From DASUSH01 sp036375215 (GTDB lineage Bacteria; Actinomycetota; Thermoleophilia; Solirubrobacterales; 70-9), in contig DASUSH010000013.1 in NCBI GenBank assembly GCA_036375215.1, positions 1 through 29,400 on the forward strand: 29,400 bases of DNA, given 5' to 3'. Position 1 is the first letter of the stretch. The number at the start of each line of letters is the position of its first letter. Positions 21,208 through 29,313 of this stretch are shown here, piece by piece. The notes beneath the pieces were generated by a model that was given only the letters and a program-made list of their open reading frames with translations, did no database searches and was not told the DNA's origin. The translations under genes and the position numbers were made by a program.

Positions 21208-22886
21208 CGCCCGAGCCCCCAGGTGGTCGGCGCGCGCGCCTCGACGCGGGTGTCGCGCAGCACGCGGCTGCCGTCGGGACGGAAGTAGGCGGTGGTCGGC
21301 CCGAGCGAGCCCGGGTAGTCGCCGACCGCGATCCCCGGGGCGAAGTACGGCTGGTTGGGCAGGAGCAGCTCGCCGAGCGGGTAGCCGAGCTGGCCCGTCG
21401 CGCAGTCGGGGTACTCGTCGGTGAGCTGGCCGTGCGGCGCGTTGATCGGGGCGTGGCCGATCGGGAGCTCGCGCGGCTCGAACATGCCCGGGTGCGGGCT
21501 GAACTCGCCGGCGAGCCCGTCCGCCGGCAGCCCCGAGTAGGCGGCGAGCGGCGCCTTCGCCTGCTTCGGGAAGTTGACGAGGGTGCCCCCGATGCTGAGC
21601 GGCCCCGGGCTCATCCCCTCCTGCTGGGTGATGATGTTGCGCTGCGAGTACCCCGTGGAGGAGCGCATGCTGAGGTGCTCGCCGAGGAAGGTCCAGGTGT
21701 AGTTCCAGTAGTTGCAGACGGTCTGCGCCGGGGCGACGTGGGCCGCGAGCGGCAGCGCCTGGTCGAAGGTGTCCCGCAGCCGCTCGAGCACGACGCCGGT
21801 CGAGGGCTGGTCGACCAGGCGCCGCAGCGCGACCAGGGCCGCCCGCAGCTTGCGCCCCGTGCCCGGCACCCGGTCGAGCACCGGCGTGCCGACCTCGATC
21901 GCGTCGTTCAGCACGGGCAGGGTGGGCCCGAGGTCGCGGACGCCCGGTTCGAGCCGGCGGGCGAGCTCGGCCGTGTCCGCGAGCAGTGCCCGGGCGCGGG
22001 CGAGACGGGCGACGCCGTCGGTGAGCAGCGGCGCCGCCTCCGAGATCGACGCCTGGACGGCGGCCGGGTCCCGCGAGATCGCCTCGAACGCGACCGCGGC
22101 GTTGGCGAAGCCCTGGGCGAGCTCGGTGGAGACCGGGGCGACGGCGCTCGCCGTCCGCTCGAGCGCGCGCACGAACCGATCGAGCCGGGTCGAGTCGGCG
22201 GCGAGCGTGCGGGCGACCGGTGCCAGGTCCTCGAGGAGCGGCGGCGCCACCTCGATCGCGGCGCCCACCGAGGGGCCCCGCCCGGCCACGCCGCCGCCCA
22301 GCTCGGTCAGCACCGCCCGGAGGTCCTCGCGGGACCTGGCGTCGACGCCGCTGCCGAGGTCGTCGAAGTCCTCCTGCGGCTGGAAGCAGCCGTTGCGGGC
22401 GGTCGCGGGGATCCGGTCGGAAAAGCCGGCGAGCTGGACGGGAAGCTCGCAGGGGCGGCCCGCGTCGTCACCGCCGTCGAAGACGAACCCCTCGGGCGCC
22501 GCCGGCCCGGTGCCGCGGATGATCTCCAGGTACTTGAGCCCGAACGTGGAGAGGTAGCGGACGCGGAAGATCGAGTCCTGGGGGATCGGCTGCGCCGCCC
22601 TGTCGAGCTTCAGCGCGACGCGGGCGACCGCCTTGTCGCCCTCCGTGGAGACCGGGCTGATCGCCTCGATCACCCCGACCCGGTGCCCGCCGATCCGCAC
22701 CTCGTTCGACTCGATCAGGCGCGACGCGTTGGGGATCTCGACCGCGACCCGGTAGACGGGCACGAACGGGAGCCCCTGGTTGGCGTTGTAGGAGAGGAAG
22801 ACGGCGACGACCGCGACCAGCACCGTGACCGCGCCGACCAGCGTCGGCGAGGCGGCGAGCGAGCTTGTCCGGGTGCGGGGCTGCAT
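21204..22886 (-). CDS. MCE family protein, third of the cluster
   Basis: This 560-residue protein has an N-terminal anchor at ~14-33 (TLVGAVTVLVAVVAVFLSYN) and an MCE domain (~44-125; VRIGGHRVGVIEAISPV, FGLKYLEIIRG). A segment with paired Cys (GRPCELPVQL, NGCFQPQEDF) follows, then helices to ~375. The tail has an aromatic NYWNYTWTFLGEHLS motif and further Cys residues, and ends in GTTTWGLG-like sequence. ATG at 22886 shares one base with the previous stop (TGATG). The protein should sit outside the cytoplasmic membrane as one wall segment of a lipid conduit. No enzymatic motif is present. Confidence 0.9.
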   Translation of the reverse strand: MQPRTRTSSLAASPTLVGAVTVLVAVVAVFLSYNANQGLPFVPVYRVAVEIPNASRLIESNEVRIGGHRVGVIEAISPVSTEGDKAVARVALKLDRAAQPIPQDSIFRVRYLSTFGLKYLEIIRGTGPAAPEGFVFDGGDDAGRPCELPVQLAGFSDRIPATARNGCFQPQEDFDDLGSGVDARSREDLRAVLTELGGGVAGRGPSVGAAIEVAPPLLEDLAPVARTLAADSTRLDRFVRALERTASAVAPVSTELAQGFANAAVAFEAISRDPAAVQASISEAAPLLTDGVARLARARALLADTAELARRLEPGVRDLGPTLPVLNDAIEVGTPVLDRVPGTGRKLRAALVALRRLVDQPSTGVVLERLRDTFDQALPLAAHVAPAQTVCNYWNYTWTFLGEHLSMRSSTGYSQRNIITQQEGMSPGPLSIGGTLVNFPKQAKAPLAAYSGLPADGLAGEFSPHPGMFEPRELPIGHAPINAPHGQLTDEYPDCATGQLGYPLGELLLPNQPYFAPGIAVGDYPGSLGPTTAYFRPDGSRVLRDTRVEARAPTTWGLGR

Positions 22887-24649
22887 CAGCTGCCGTAGAG
22901 GAAGTCGAGGAGCTCTTCGGTCGCCTGCGAGGCGCCGCCGCTGCCGCCGTGCCCGTTGCCGCCGCCGTGCCCGTGGCCGCCGACGCCCTTGCCGAGGTCG
23001 TCGGCGACGCCACCGGGGAGACCGAGCAGGTTCTCGAGGCCCTGGGTGGCCTGCTCCTCGCCCGGCAGCCCGGGGAGCGGCCCCGCCGGCGACTCCGGCG
23101 GCGCCGCCGGGGACCCGCCCGAGCCCTCGCCGGGACCACCGGCCCCGGCCGGCGCGGTCGCCGGCGCGCCGCCCACCGCCCGGGTGTTCCCGTCCGCCGG
23201 GAGCCGCCCGTCGCCGTCGTGGGTCGAGATGGCCGGGTCGCAGAGGTCGAGGTCGGTCGACCCCTCGGGACAGACCGAGTTGTCGTAGCGCGGCAGCCCG
23301 AGGTCGTAGCTGATGTCGGGCTGGTTCTTGCCGACCCAGCTGACGCAGTTCTCGACCTCGGTGATGTCCGTCGTCTCGCCGCCGCCGCGGGCCGGGGCGG
23401 CGGGGCCGGCGTTGAACCCGCCGCAGCGCCCGATCCCGCCGGCGTCGGAGATGTTGAACTGGAGGAAGTGGCCGAAGGAGTCGAACTGGTTGACCGCGCC
23501 GGACTGGTAGTAGATGTAGTTGACGAGCGCCTCGAGCCCCGTGTAGCCCGTCGGGCCCTCGCGGCCGGTCGCCCAGCAGGGCCGGGTGCGGTCGTCGCAG
23601 CTGCGCGCCGCGCGGCCGTCCTCCTCGACCGAGCGGCGGGGGTCGTCGAGGTCGGCGAGGAAATCGCCCAGGATCTCGGCCGTCGCCGGCGCCTTGCGGC
23701 CGGCCTTGGCGAGGTCGTCGATCTCGTCGCGGCCGCTGACGAGGGCCTCGCGGCCGGGGCGCGCGGCGCGGCCGAGGGCGGTGATCGCGCGACCGCCCGC
23801 CGCGTTGAACGCCGGCAGGCGTGCCGAGAGCTCGTCGAGCGGGGGCGCCGCCTCGCGCAGCCCGGCGAGCAGCGGAGTCCCGGCGCGGGCGGTCTCGCCG
23901 AGCTCCGCGAGCGTCGGGCGCAGCTCGGCGAGGAAGTCGTCGAGGCGGTCGACGTCGGTGGACAGGTCGCCGCGCCGCGAGGCCGCCGCCTCGGCCGCGT
24001 CGCGGCCCTCGGCCACCGCGCCGACGACGTCGTCGCGGCGCGCGGCGAGGCGGCCGATCACGCGCTCGGCACCGACGTTCAGCCGGTCCAGCTCGGAGCG
24101 CTGGCGGGCGAGGATCCTGGTCACGCCGCGGAAGTCGGCGAGCGCCGGGACGCTCAGCCGGATCGCCTCGTTCAGGTTCTCGGGGTTGGCCGCCATCGCG
24201 GTCCCCAGCTCGTTGACGATCAGGCGGGCCCGCTCCCGGTAGGACTCGCGGAAGGTGTTGAAGAGGAGGTCGGGCTGGATCGACTGCTCGACGCGCGCGG
24301 CCGGGATCATCTCCCCCTCGGCCATCGGCTCCCCCTTCGGCGCGCAATCGATGAAGAACTCGGCGATCAGGGACTGGGGCTCGGTCGTGCAGGTCGTCCG
24401 ATCGCCGAGCTCGGCGAGCTCGCCCGTGAGCTCGAAGGTCACCTCGGCGCGCTTCGCCTCGTTGATGTCGACGCCGGTGACGATCCCGGTGCGCACGCCC
24501 GCGATCCGGACGTCGGAGCCCTCGTAGATCCCGAACGCGTTGAGCAGCTCGATCCGGTAGCTGCGGGTGTCGTCGGCGCCGGCGACGGCGGTGAGCACGC
24601 CCGTCACGGCGACCGCGACCAACCCGGCGATCGCCAGGATCCGCCTCAC
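22886..24649 (-). CDS. MCE family protein with His/Gly-rich tail, second of the cluster
   Basis: This 587-residue protein starts with GTG at 24649, overlapping the previous stop by GTGA. A short hydrophobic N-terminus (~4-24, ending AVAGADD) could be an anchor or cleaved signal. The MCE domain is at ~30-115 (VRIAGVRTGIVTGVDINEAK). It carries a Cys pair (TTCTTEP...FIDCAP) that could form a disulfide, then helical repeats (~125-340) and a domain with more Cys (SCDDRTRPCW, RCGGF). The last ~100 residues are Pro/Gly/Ala-rich and include GGHGHGGGNGHGG before a hydrophobic LLDFLYG end. The His-rich segment is absent from the other five and could bind metal; that is inference. Confidence 0.9.
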   Translation of the reverse strand: MRRILAIAGLVAVAVTGVLTAVAGADDTRSYRIELLNAFGIYEGSDVRIAGVRTGIVTGVDINEAKRAEVTFELTGELAELGDRTTCTTEPQSLIAEFFIDCAPKGEPMAEGEMIPAARVEQSIQPDLLFNTFRESYRERARLIVNELGTAMAANPENLNEAIRLSVPALADFRGVTRILARQRSELDRLNVGAERVIGRLAARRDDVVGAVAEGRDAAEAAASRRGDLSTDVDRLDDFLAELRPTLAELGETARAGTPLLAGLREAAPPLDELSARLPAFNAAGGRAITALGRAARPGREALVSGRDEIDDLAKAGRKAPATAEILGDFLADLDDPRRSVEEDGRAARSCDDRTRPCWATGREGPTGYTGLEALVNYIYYQSGAVNQFDSFGHFLQFNISDAGGIGRCGGFNAGPAAPARGGGETTDITEVENCVSWVGKNQPDISYDLGLPRYDNSVCPEGSTDLDLCDPAISTHDGDGRLPADGNTRAVGGAPATAPAGAGGPGEGSGGSPAAPPESPAGPLPGLPGEEQATQGLENLLGLPGGVADDLGKGVGGHGHGGGNGHGGSGGASQATEELLDFLYGS

Positions 24650-26100
24650 GGGCCCACCGGGACCTGGCTCGGGTCGCAGTCGAGCGCGCCGCCGTCGGTG
24701 AACGTGGTCGACCCGTCGCCCGGGTCTCGCTCGAGCGCCCCCGGGCAGCGCTGGTCGTTGTCCATGTCGAGCAGCTGGTCGGCGCCCGCGGCTCCGTAGA
24801 CGTCGGCGGGATCGACGGGCGAGAGCAGCTCGGGCGCGCCGCTCGCGCTCGGCGTGAAGACGTTGAACGTGCCGCCGATCCGGCCGATCCCGCCGCTGGC
24901 GTCGAGCGTGCCGCTCGTCGAGAAGTCGTCGAACCAGCCGACCAGCTCCGGGGTGTAGGCACGGAAGTGGGAGAGGACCGGCATCGAGTTGCGAAGCGCG
25001 CAGTTGGCCTCGCCGAGCGCCCCCTGCCGGAAGTCGTCGTCGGCGGCGCTCCCGAAGTCGGTGGCCGGATCCTCGCCGCAGTCCGGGCTGCCGTCGCCGA
25101 GCGCGACGTCGGCGAGCGGCACCGTCAGCCTGGTCAGCTCGACCAGGTCGTTGGCTCGGCCGCCGCGGCGGATCACCCGCTCGAGGTCGCGGATCGTCGG
25201 CACGGCGCCGCGGGCGGCTCCGCGGAACTCGCTGAAGAAGGGCCCGAGCCGCTCGGCGACCGGGCCGGTCGCGTCGATCAGGGGCTCGAGGTCGTCGGCG
25301 GCGGCGCGGAGGTTGACGAACGTCGTGTTCGCCTCGCGCATGAAGTCCGGCAGCTTCCCGATCGCGGAGGCGAGCGCCGCGCGCTGGCGCCCGATCGCCC
25401 CGCTCGCCGTGTTCAGATTGGCGACGAGCTCGGCGATCTCGGGCGAGCGATCGGCGAGCGCGCTCGAGAGCTCGGAGCTGTCGACGATCAGGCGGCGCAC
25501 GGCCTCGCGGTCCGAGTTGAGCCGGCCGAGGACCTGGCGCGAGGTGCTGAGCAGCGGATTCAGGTAGCGAAGGCCGCGGTTGGCCTGCGCGGAGAGGCCG
25601 GAGCCGGCGCGCTCGAACCCGGCGATCACCCGCTTCAGGTCGGCCAGGGTCTTGGGGTCGAGCGTGTTGAAGAGCTCGTCGAGGTCGACCTCGGAGACGG
25701 TCTCGGACTCGTCGAGGACGCCGCCGTCGTCGATCGTCTCGCCGCCCTCGCCGGCGGCCGGGAGGCTGAGCTCGACGCGGCGGTTCGCCATGCCGGCCAG
25801 CGAGGTCGAACGCACGGTCGCGACCGTGCCGCGCTCGAGCGGGGCGAACTCGTCCTCGACGGTGAAGGTGATCAGCGCCCGGTTGTCGTCGGAGAGCTCG
25901 ATCCGCTCGACCGTTCCCGCCTCGACGCCGCCGACGACGACCAGCTCGCCGCCGACGAGCTGGCTCGCGTTGCGGAACTCGCCGGTGACCTCGTAGCGGT
26001 CCTGCTCGCCGCCGAAGAGGACGATCGAGAGCGTGACCGCGGCGAGCACGATCGCGCCCAGCCCGAGGATCCGGGTGGCGAGCTGCGGGGTGCCTAGCAT
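24646..26100 (-). CDS. MCE family protein, first of the cluster
   Basis: This 484-residue protein has a membrane anchor at ~10-30 (RILGLGAIVLAAVTLSIVLFG) and an MCE domain (~36-118: YEVTGEFRNASQLVGGELVV, VEAGTVERIEL, SLAGMANRRVEL). A predicted long helical region (~135-320) and a tail with several Cys (DCGEDPAT, RCPGALE, LDCDPSQ) follow. ATG at 26100 lies within the last codons of the TetR gene (7-nt overlap), so the regulator and the first transporter gene are coupled. In mycobacteria the first MCE gene normally follows two yrbE permease genes; here it follows TetR directly. Confidence 0.9.
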   Translation of the reverse strand: MLGTPQLATRILGLGAIVLAAVTLSIVLFGGEQDRYEVTGEFRNASQLVGGELVVVGGVEAGTVERIELSDDNRALITFTVEDEFAPLERGTVATVRSTSLAGMANRRVELSLPAAGEGGETIDDGGVLDESETVSEVDLDELFNTLDPKTLADLKRVIAGFERAGSGLSAQANRGLRYLNPLLSTSRQVLGRLNSDREAVRRLIVDSSELSSALADRSPEIAELVANLNTASGAIGRQRAALASAIGKLPDFMREANTTFVNLRAAADDLEPLIDATGPVAERLGPFFSEFRGAARGAVPTIRDLERVIRRGGRANDLVELTRLTVPLADVALGDGSPDCGEDPATDFGSAADDDFRQGALGEANCALRNSMPVLSHFRAYTPELVGWFDDFSTSGTLDASGGIGRIGGTFNVFTPSASGAPELLSPVDPADVYGAAGADQLLDMDNDQRCPGALERDPGDGSTTFTDGGALDCDPSQVPVGP

Positions 26101-26771
26101 CCGGCCGCCCGGACCGCGGTCTCCTCGTCGGCGAGGGTGCGGACGACGAAGTCGAGGAGCGGCCGGCGGAGCTCGGCGAGCTTCGCCGCGCGGCCCGCAC
26201 GGATCTCCTGGCCGAGCAGCTCGAAGATCGCGGAGACGAGGAGGCGGGCCGCGAGCTCGGGCAAAGGCGGCAGCTCGGGCTGCTCCTCGCGGGCGCGCGC
26301 GGCGAGCGAGTCGAAGATCTCCGTGAAGCGGGCGACCTGGCGGTCGCGCTGCTCGAGCGCGGCCCGCCCGGCGGTCGGCATGTCGACCAGGTAGGCGGCC
26401 ATGAGCCCCGCCTGCGCGTCCCACCAGGCGAGGAAGTCGTCGAAGCCCACGCGCGCGGCGTCGAGCCAGCTCGGCTGCGAGGCGAGCGCGTCGACCCTCG
26501 CCAGCGTGCGCTCGCCGACCTCGTCGCAGGCCGCCAGGAAGCAGTCCTGCTTGTCGTCGAAGAGCTCGTAGAACGCGTTCCGCGAGACCTGGGCCCGGCC
26601 GACGACGTCGCCGACCGTGGTGGCCTCGTAGCCGCGCGCGCCGACCTCGCGCAGCATCGCGTCGACGAGCCTCAGCCGCTGCGACGCGAGGATCTCGGAT
26701 CGCGGCAGGTTGTGCGGGCCGCGCGGAAGCGCGGGTCCCCCCTCTGCCACCTCCCCCGAAGTGGAAGACAC
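26094..26771 (-). CDS. TetR-family transcriptional regulator
   Basis: This 225-residue regulator has an N-terminal TetR helix-turn-helix (~30-76; LVDAMLREVGARGYEATTVG, VSRNAFYELFDDKQDCF) and an all-helical ligand/dimer domain. The GTG start at 26771 lacks an obvious ribosome binding site; another GTG at 26750 directly abuts a GGGGGAG and is less likely. The gene overlaps the first MCE gene by 7 nt and leads the six-gene MCE operon, so it most likely senses a lipid or its CoA ester and represses the operon and itself. A GTAC-C-GTAC pseudo-palindrome (26776-26784), 4 bp before the start codon, could be its operator. Confidence 0.9.
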   Translation of the reverse strand: MSSTSGEVAEGGPALPRGPHNLPRSEILASQRLRLVDAMLREVGARGYEATTVGDVVGRAQVSRNAFYELFDDKQDCFLAACDEVGERTLARVDALASQPSWLDAARVGFDDFLAWWDAQAGLMAAYLVDMPTAGRAALEQRDRQVARFTEIFDSLAARAREEQPELPPLPELAARLLVSAIFELLGQEIRAGRAAKLAELRRPLLDFVVRTLADEETAVRAAGC

Positions 26772-26775
26772 GGGC

Positions 26776-26784
26776 GTACCGTAC
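26776..26784. promoter_or_regulatory. GTACCGTAC pseudo-palindrome before the TetR-MCE operon
   Basis: GTAC-C-GTAC at 26776-26784 lies 4 bp before the TetR start codon in the only gap upstream of the operon. It could be part of an autoregulatory operator but is short, so the call is weak. Confidence 0.25.
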
Positions 26785-26837
26785 TTTCGCGTTGGAGGGC
26801 GGTGCGCCGGTTCGCGCGGCGGCCTATCCGGCGGTGC

Positions 26838-27284
26838 TCACTGGTTGGGAAGCGGGGACTCGGCGAGAATGACGAACCAGATAAAGAGCGCGATCGCGGC
26901 CATCACCGCGCTCGCCACCAGCACGGTGTCGAGGACGGTCGCGCGGGTCTGGTGGCGCTCGTCGCGCATCGACTCGAGCCACGGGAGCGGGATCTTCCGC
27001 TCCGGCTCCAAGTCCTCCTCGTGGATCGACAGGTAGCGGTGGTTGAGCAGCGAGAGGATCTTGGCGACGGCGATCACCGAGATCGTGATCCCCACCAGCA
27101 CCAGGAAGTAGGCCCACAGCCGCGGCTCCTGCGTGCCGACGATCTGGGAGCCGATCCACAGCCAACCGAGCGGGATCACCGTCCACAGCGAGAAGGCGCC
27201 GACGAGCATCGCGGTGACGAGCACGGCGGACTCGATCCTTCTCGTGGCGCCGCGTCCACGCTGGGCTAGGGAGCTCCGTTCCAT
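26838..27284 (-). CDS. Small multi-pass membrane protein of unknown function
   Basis: This 148-residue protein has about four hydrophobic segments: ~18-40 and ~41-50 (SAVLVTAMLVGAFSLW, VIPLGWLWIGSQIVG), ~57-80 (LWAYFLVLVGITISVIAVAK) and ~118-140 (VLVASAVMAAIALFIWFVIL). Between them is a charged loop (HRYLSIHEEDLEPERKIPLP). No family is recognised. ATG at 27284 is chosen as the first start giving a sensible N-terminus; the ribosome binding site is weak. It lies 58 bp after the large membrane protein gene on the same strand, in a gap with a GC-rich hairpin (27319-27337), and 66 bp before TetR, so its operon membership is unclear. Confidence 0.75.
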   Translation of the reverse strand: MERSSLAQRGRGATRRIESAVLVTAMLVGAFSLWTVIPLGWLWIGSQIVGTQEPRLWAYFLVLVGITISVIAVAKILSLLNHRYLSIHEEDLEPERKIPLPWLESMRDERHQTRATVLDTVLVASAVMAAIALFIWFVILAESPLPNQ

Positions 27285-27342
27285 GCCCGGCCAAACGTTA
27301 GCGGGGGTTTCCGGCCATCGGGGAGGGCCCGCCCCCGTCGGG

Positions 27343-29217
27343 TCAGGCGCCGGCGGGGGTGGGCGTAGCCGGCCGGCGCAGTGAGGCGCCCCGCTCGGCG
27401 CCCGCACTCGGCGGCGGCTCGTCCTCGCGGCGCGCGACGCGGCCGACGCCCCAGCAGACGATCAGGACGAAGCCGACGTAGAGGGCGAGCACCGCCCCGG
27501 ACGCCACGCCCCAGGTCCAGCCGGGGACGTCGTCCTTCACCTCGCGCTGCAGGATCTCCTTCTCCGGGACGACCTCGCGGGTGAAGCTCGGCGACGCCGC
27601 CACCTCGGGCGCCGGGATCGCCGGGTCCTCCGGGAGGAAGACGGGGATGCCGCCCATCGCGTTGCCGTCGTGGATGCGGATCAGCGACTTCCACTCGCCG
27701 TCGACGGGCACGGGCTCGGACGAGCGCCAGACGCCGGGCTCCACCTCCTCGAGCGGCTCGACCTCGAGGCCACCGCCCTGCCAGGCGGTGACGTTGGCCC
27801 AGGTCGTGTCCTCGGCGAGGTGGCCCGGCTCGAAGCGCGCCTCGACGATCACCTCGCGCGGTTCCGCCCGCGTCTCCGTGAGGGTCACGCGCGCCTCGCC
27901 GCTCGGGACGCTGGTCGAGAGCCCGACCGCGGCGGCGGCGCCGAGCGCCAGTAGCGAGCCGGCGGCCGCGGCCCGGGTGATGCCCGGACGCGGCATCGCG
28001 CCGCGCAGGCCGCAGGCGAGGAGCGCGCCGAGCACGCCGCCGGCGACGCCGCCGACGATCGCGAAGATGAGCCCCTCGGGGAGCAGCGAGGGCTCCCACG
28101 GGATCGGCATCACGACCTGCGACCAGGCCCACTCGCCGGCGAACCCGGCGGTCCCGCAGAGCGTCCCCGCGGCGAGCCCGGCGCCGAGCGGCGCGCGGCC
28201 GGCGAAAGCGAGCGCGACGAGCTCGACGCAGATCGCCTCGACCAGGAAGAGCGGCATCGCGGGCGTGGTCTCGCCGAGCACCGGGCCGACGAGGACGGTC
28301 AGGATGCCGCGCACGACGCAATAGAAGGCGAGCGCCGCGAGCGCTCCCCCCTTTCCGGCCCAGAGTCGCGTCGCGACCAGGCCGAGGCCGGCGCCGAACG
28401 CGAGCAGGAGCGGCTGGAAGACCGCAGCGAACTGCGGCACGCCGAAGTCGAACTCCATCGCGAAGACGTCGACCGCGATCAGGATCCCGCCGCCGAGCGA
28501 GACGCGGCGGACCCAGACGACGGCGCGCTCGAGGCGGCCGGGGTCGACGTCGCGCAGGCGGCGCTCGGGGCGCGTGCCCGTGGCGCGCTCGTACTTGAGG
28601 CCCTCGGTGAGGAGCAGCGCCTGCCCGATCAGCGTGGTGACGGCGCCCCCGATCATCATCAGGTGGGTCGGGCCCCAGAGGGTCACGTCCTGGCCGAAGA
28701 TCCGGTGCCAGACGTCGTCGAGCGGGAAGCCGGCGAGGCCGAAGGCCGCGGAGGTCGCGACCACGATGCCGCCCACGGGGGCGTACCAGTCGCCGGCGAT
28801 GCGAACCGCGGCGGGGCCGGGCTTGTCGCCGGGCCGCGGCAGGGCCATCGCCAGCCAGCCCGCGCAGAGCATGCCGATCAGGCCGAAGAGGATGGGGTAG
28901 TGCGCGAGGTTGGCGAGCGGCCCGTCGTCGCGGCCCTCGTCGATGTGGATCGAGACGTCCCAGTAGACGCCGAAGACCGCGGCGAGGAGCGACGCGACGA
29001 GCACCACCGAGGGCAGGGCGGCCCAGTAGGGCAGGCCCAGCAGGCGGCCGGTGCGGTCCGCCGCGTCCGCCAGGATGGTCGAGCGACCGGCGCGGTGGCG
29101 AAGCAGGAAGAAGGCCACCCCGCCCAGGATCGCCGAGACCATGACGGTGGCGATGACGATCTGGCCGATGGCGGCGCCGCCCGCGGCGGGGGCGTCGGCT
29201 TGCGCGAACAGGTCCAT
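27343..29217 (-). CDS. Large polytopic membrane protein with His/Asp motifs and an extracytoplasmic C-terminal domain
   Basis: This 624-residue protein has roughly ten membrane helices before residue ~420, an extracytoplasmic beta-rich part (~425-545; EVIVEARFEPGHLAEDTTWA, GGGLEVEPLEEVEPGVWRSS) and one last helix (~570-590). The beta-rich part resembles FixH/YtkA-type domains, but weakly. Two motifs stand out between helices: YWDVSIHIDEGRDDGP...HYPILFG (~85-112) and WHRIFGQDVTLWGPTHLMMIGG as WHRIFGQDVTLWGPTH (~171-187). They are rich in His, Asp and Trp and may bind metal or haem. ATG at 29217 follows GGAAGGA by 6 nt; an ATG at 29241 is less well placed. It is divergent from a MerR gene, its possible regulator. 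No function is assigned. Confidence 0.82.
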   Translation of the reverse strand: MDLFAQADAPAAGGAAIGQIVIATVMVSAILGGVAFFLLRHRAGRSTILADAADRTGRLLGLPYWAALPSVVLVASLLAAVFGVYWDVSIHIDEGRDDGPLANLAHYPILFGLIGMLCAGWLAMALPRPGDKPGPAAVRIAGDWYAPVGGIVVATSAAFGLAGFPLDDVWHRIFGQDVTLWGPTHLMMIGGAVTTLIGQALLLTEGLKYERATGTRPERRLRDVDPGRLERAVVWVRRVSLGGGILIAVDVFAMEFDFGVPQFAAVFQPLLLAFGAGLGLVATRLWAGKGGALAALAFYCVVRGILTVLVGPVLGETTPAMPLFLVEAICVELVALAFAGRAPLGAGLAAGTLCGTAGFAGEWAWSQVVMPIPWEPSLLPEGLIFAIVGGVAGGVLGALLACGLRGAMPRPGITRAAAAGSLLALGAAAAVGLSTSVPSGEARVTLTETRAEPREVIVEARFEPGHLAEDTTWANVTAWQGGGLEVEPLEEVEPGVWRSSEPVPVDGEWKSLIRIHDGNAMGGIPVFLPEDPAIPAPEVAASPSFTREVVPEKEILQREVKDDVPGWTWGVASGAVLALYVGFVLIVCWGVGRVARREDEPPPSAGAERGASLRRPATPTPAGA

Positions 29218-29313
29218 CACGAGTCCTTCCCTCGCTTGCACGGCTGCATCAACACCCTCATGGTTTTATGTTACACCGATCCATGACACATCAAACGTCG
29301 TAAGATTGGACAG
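29218..29313. promoter_or_regulatory. Divergent promoter region between the polytopic membrane protein and MerR genes
   Basis: This 96-bp gap is the most AT-rich stretch at this end of the window. On the minus strand TTTGAT and TAACAT are separated by 16 bp and could serve the membrane protein. CATGG and CCATG form a 17-bp-spaced inverted repeat, and ATGT/ACAT flank the same centre; either could be a MerR site. Elements are weak and assigned by eye. Confidence 0.4.

Noticed and set aside
27319..27337. GC-rich CGGGG/CCCCG hairpin as terminator of the large membrane protein gene
   Set aside because: Only five pairs with a nine-base loop and no T-tract; too weak to list as a feature.
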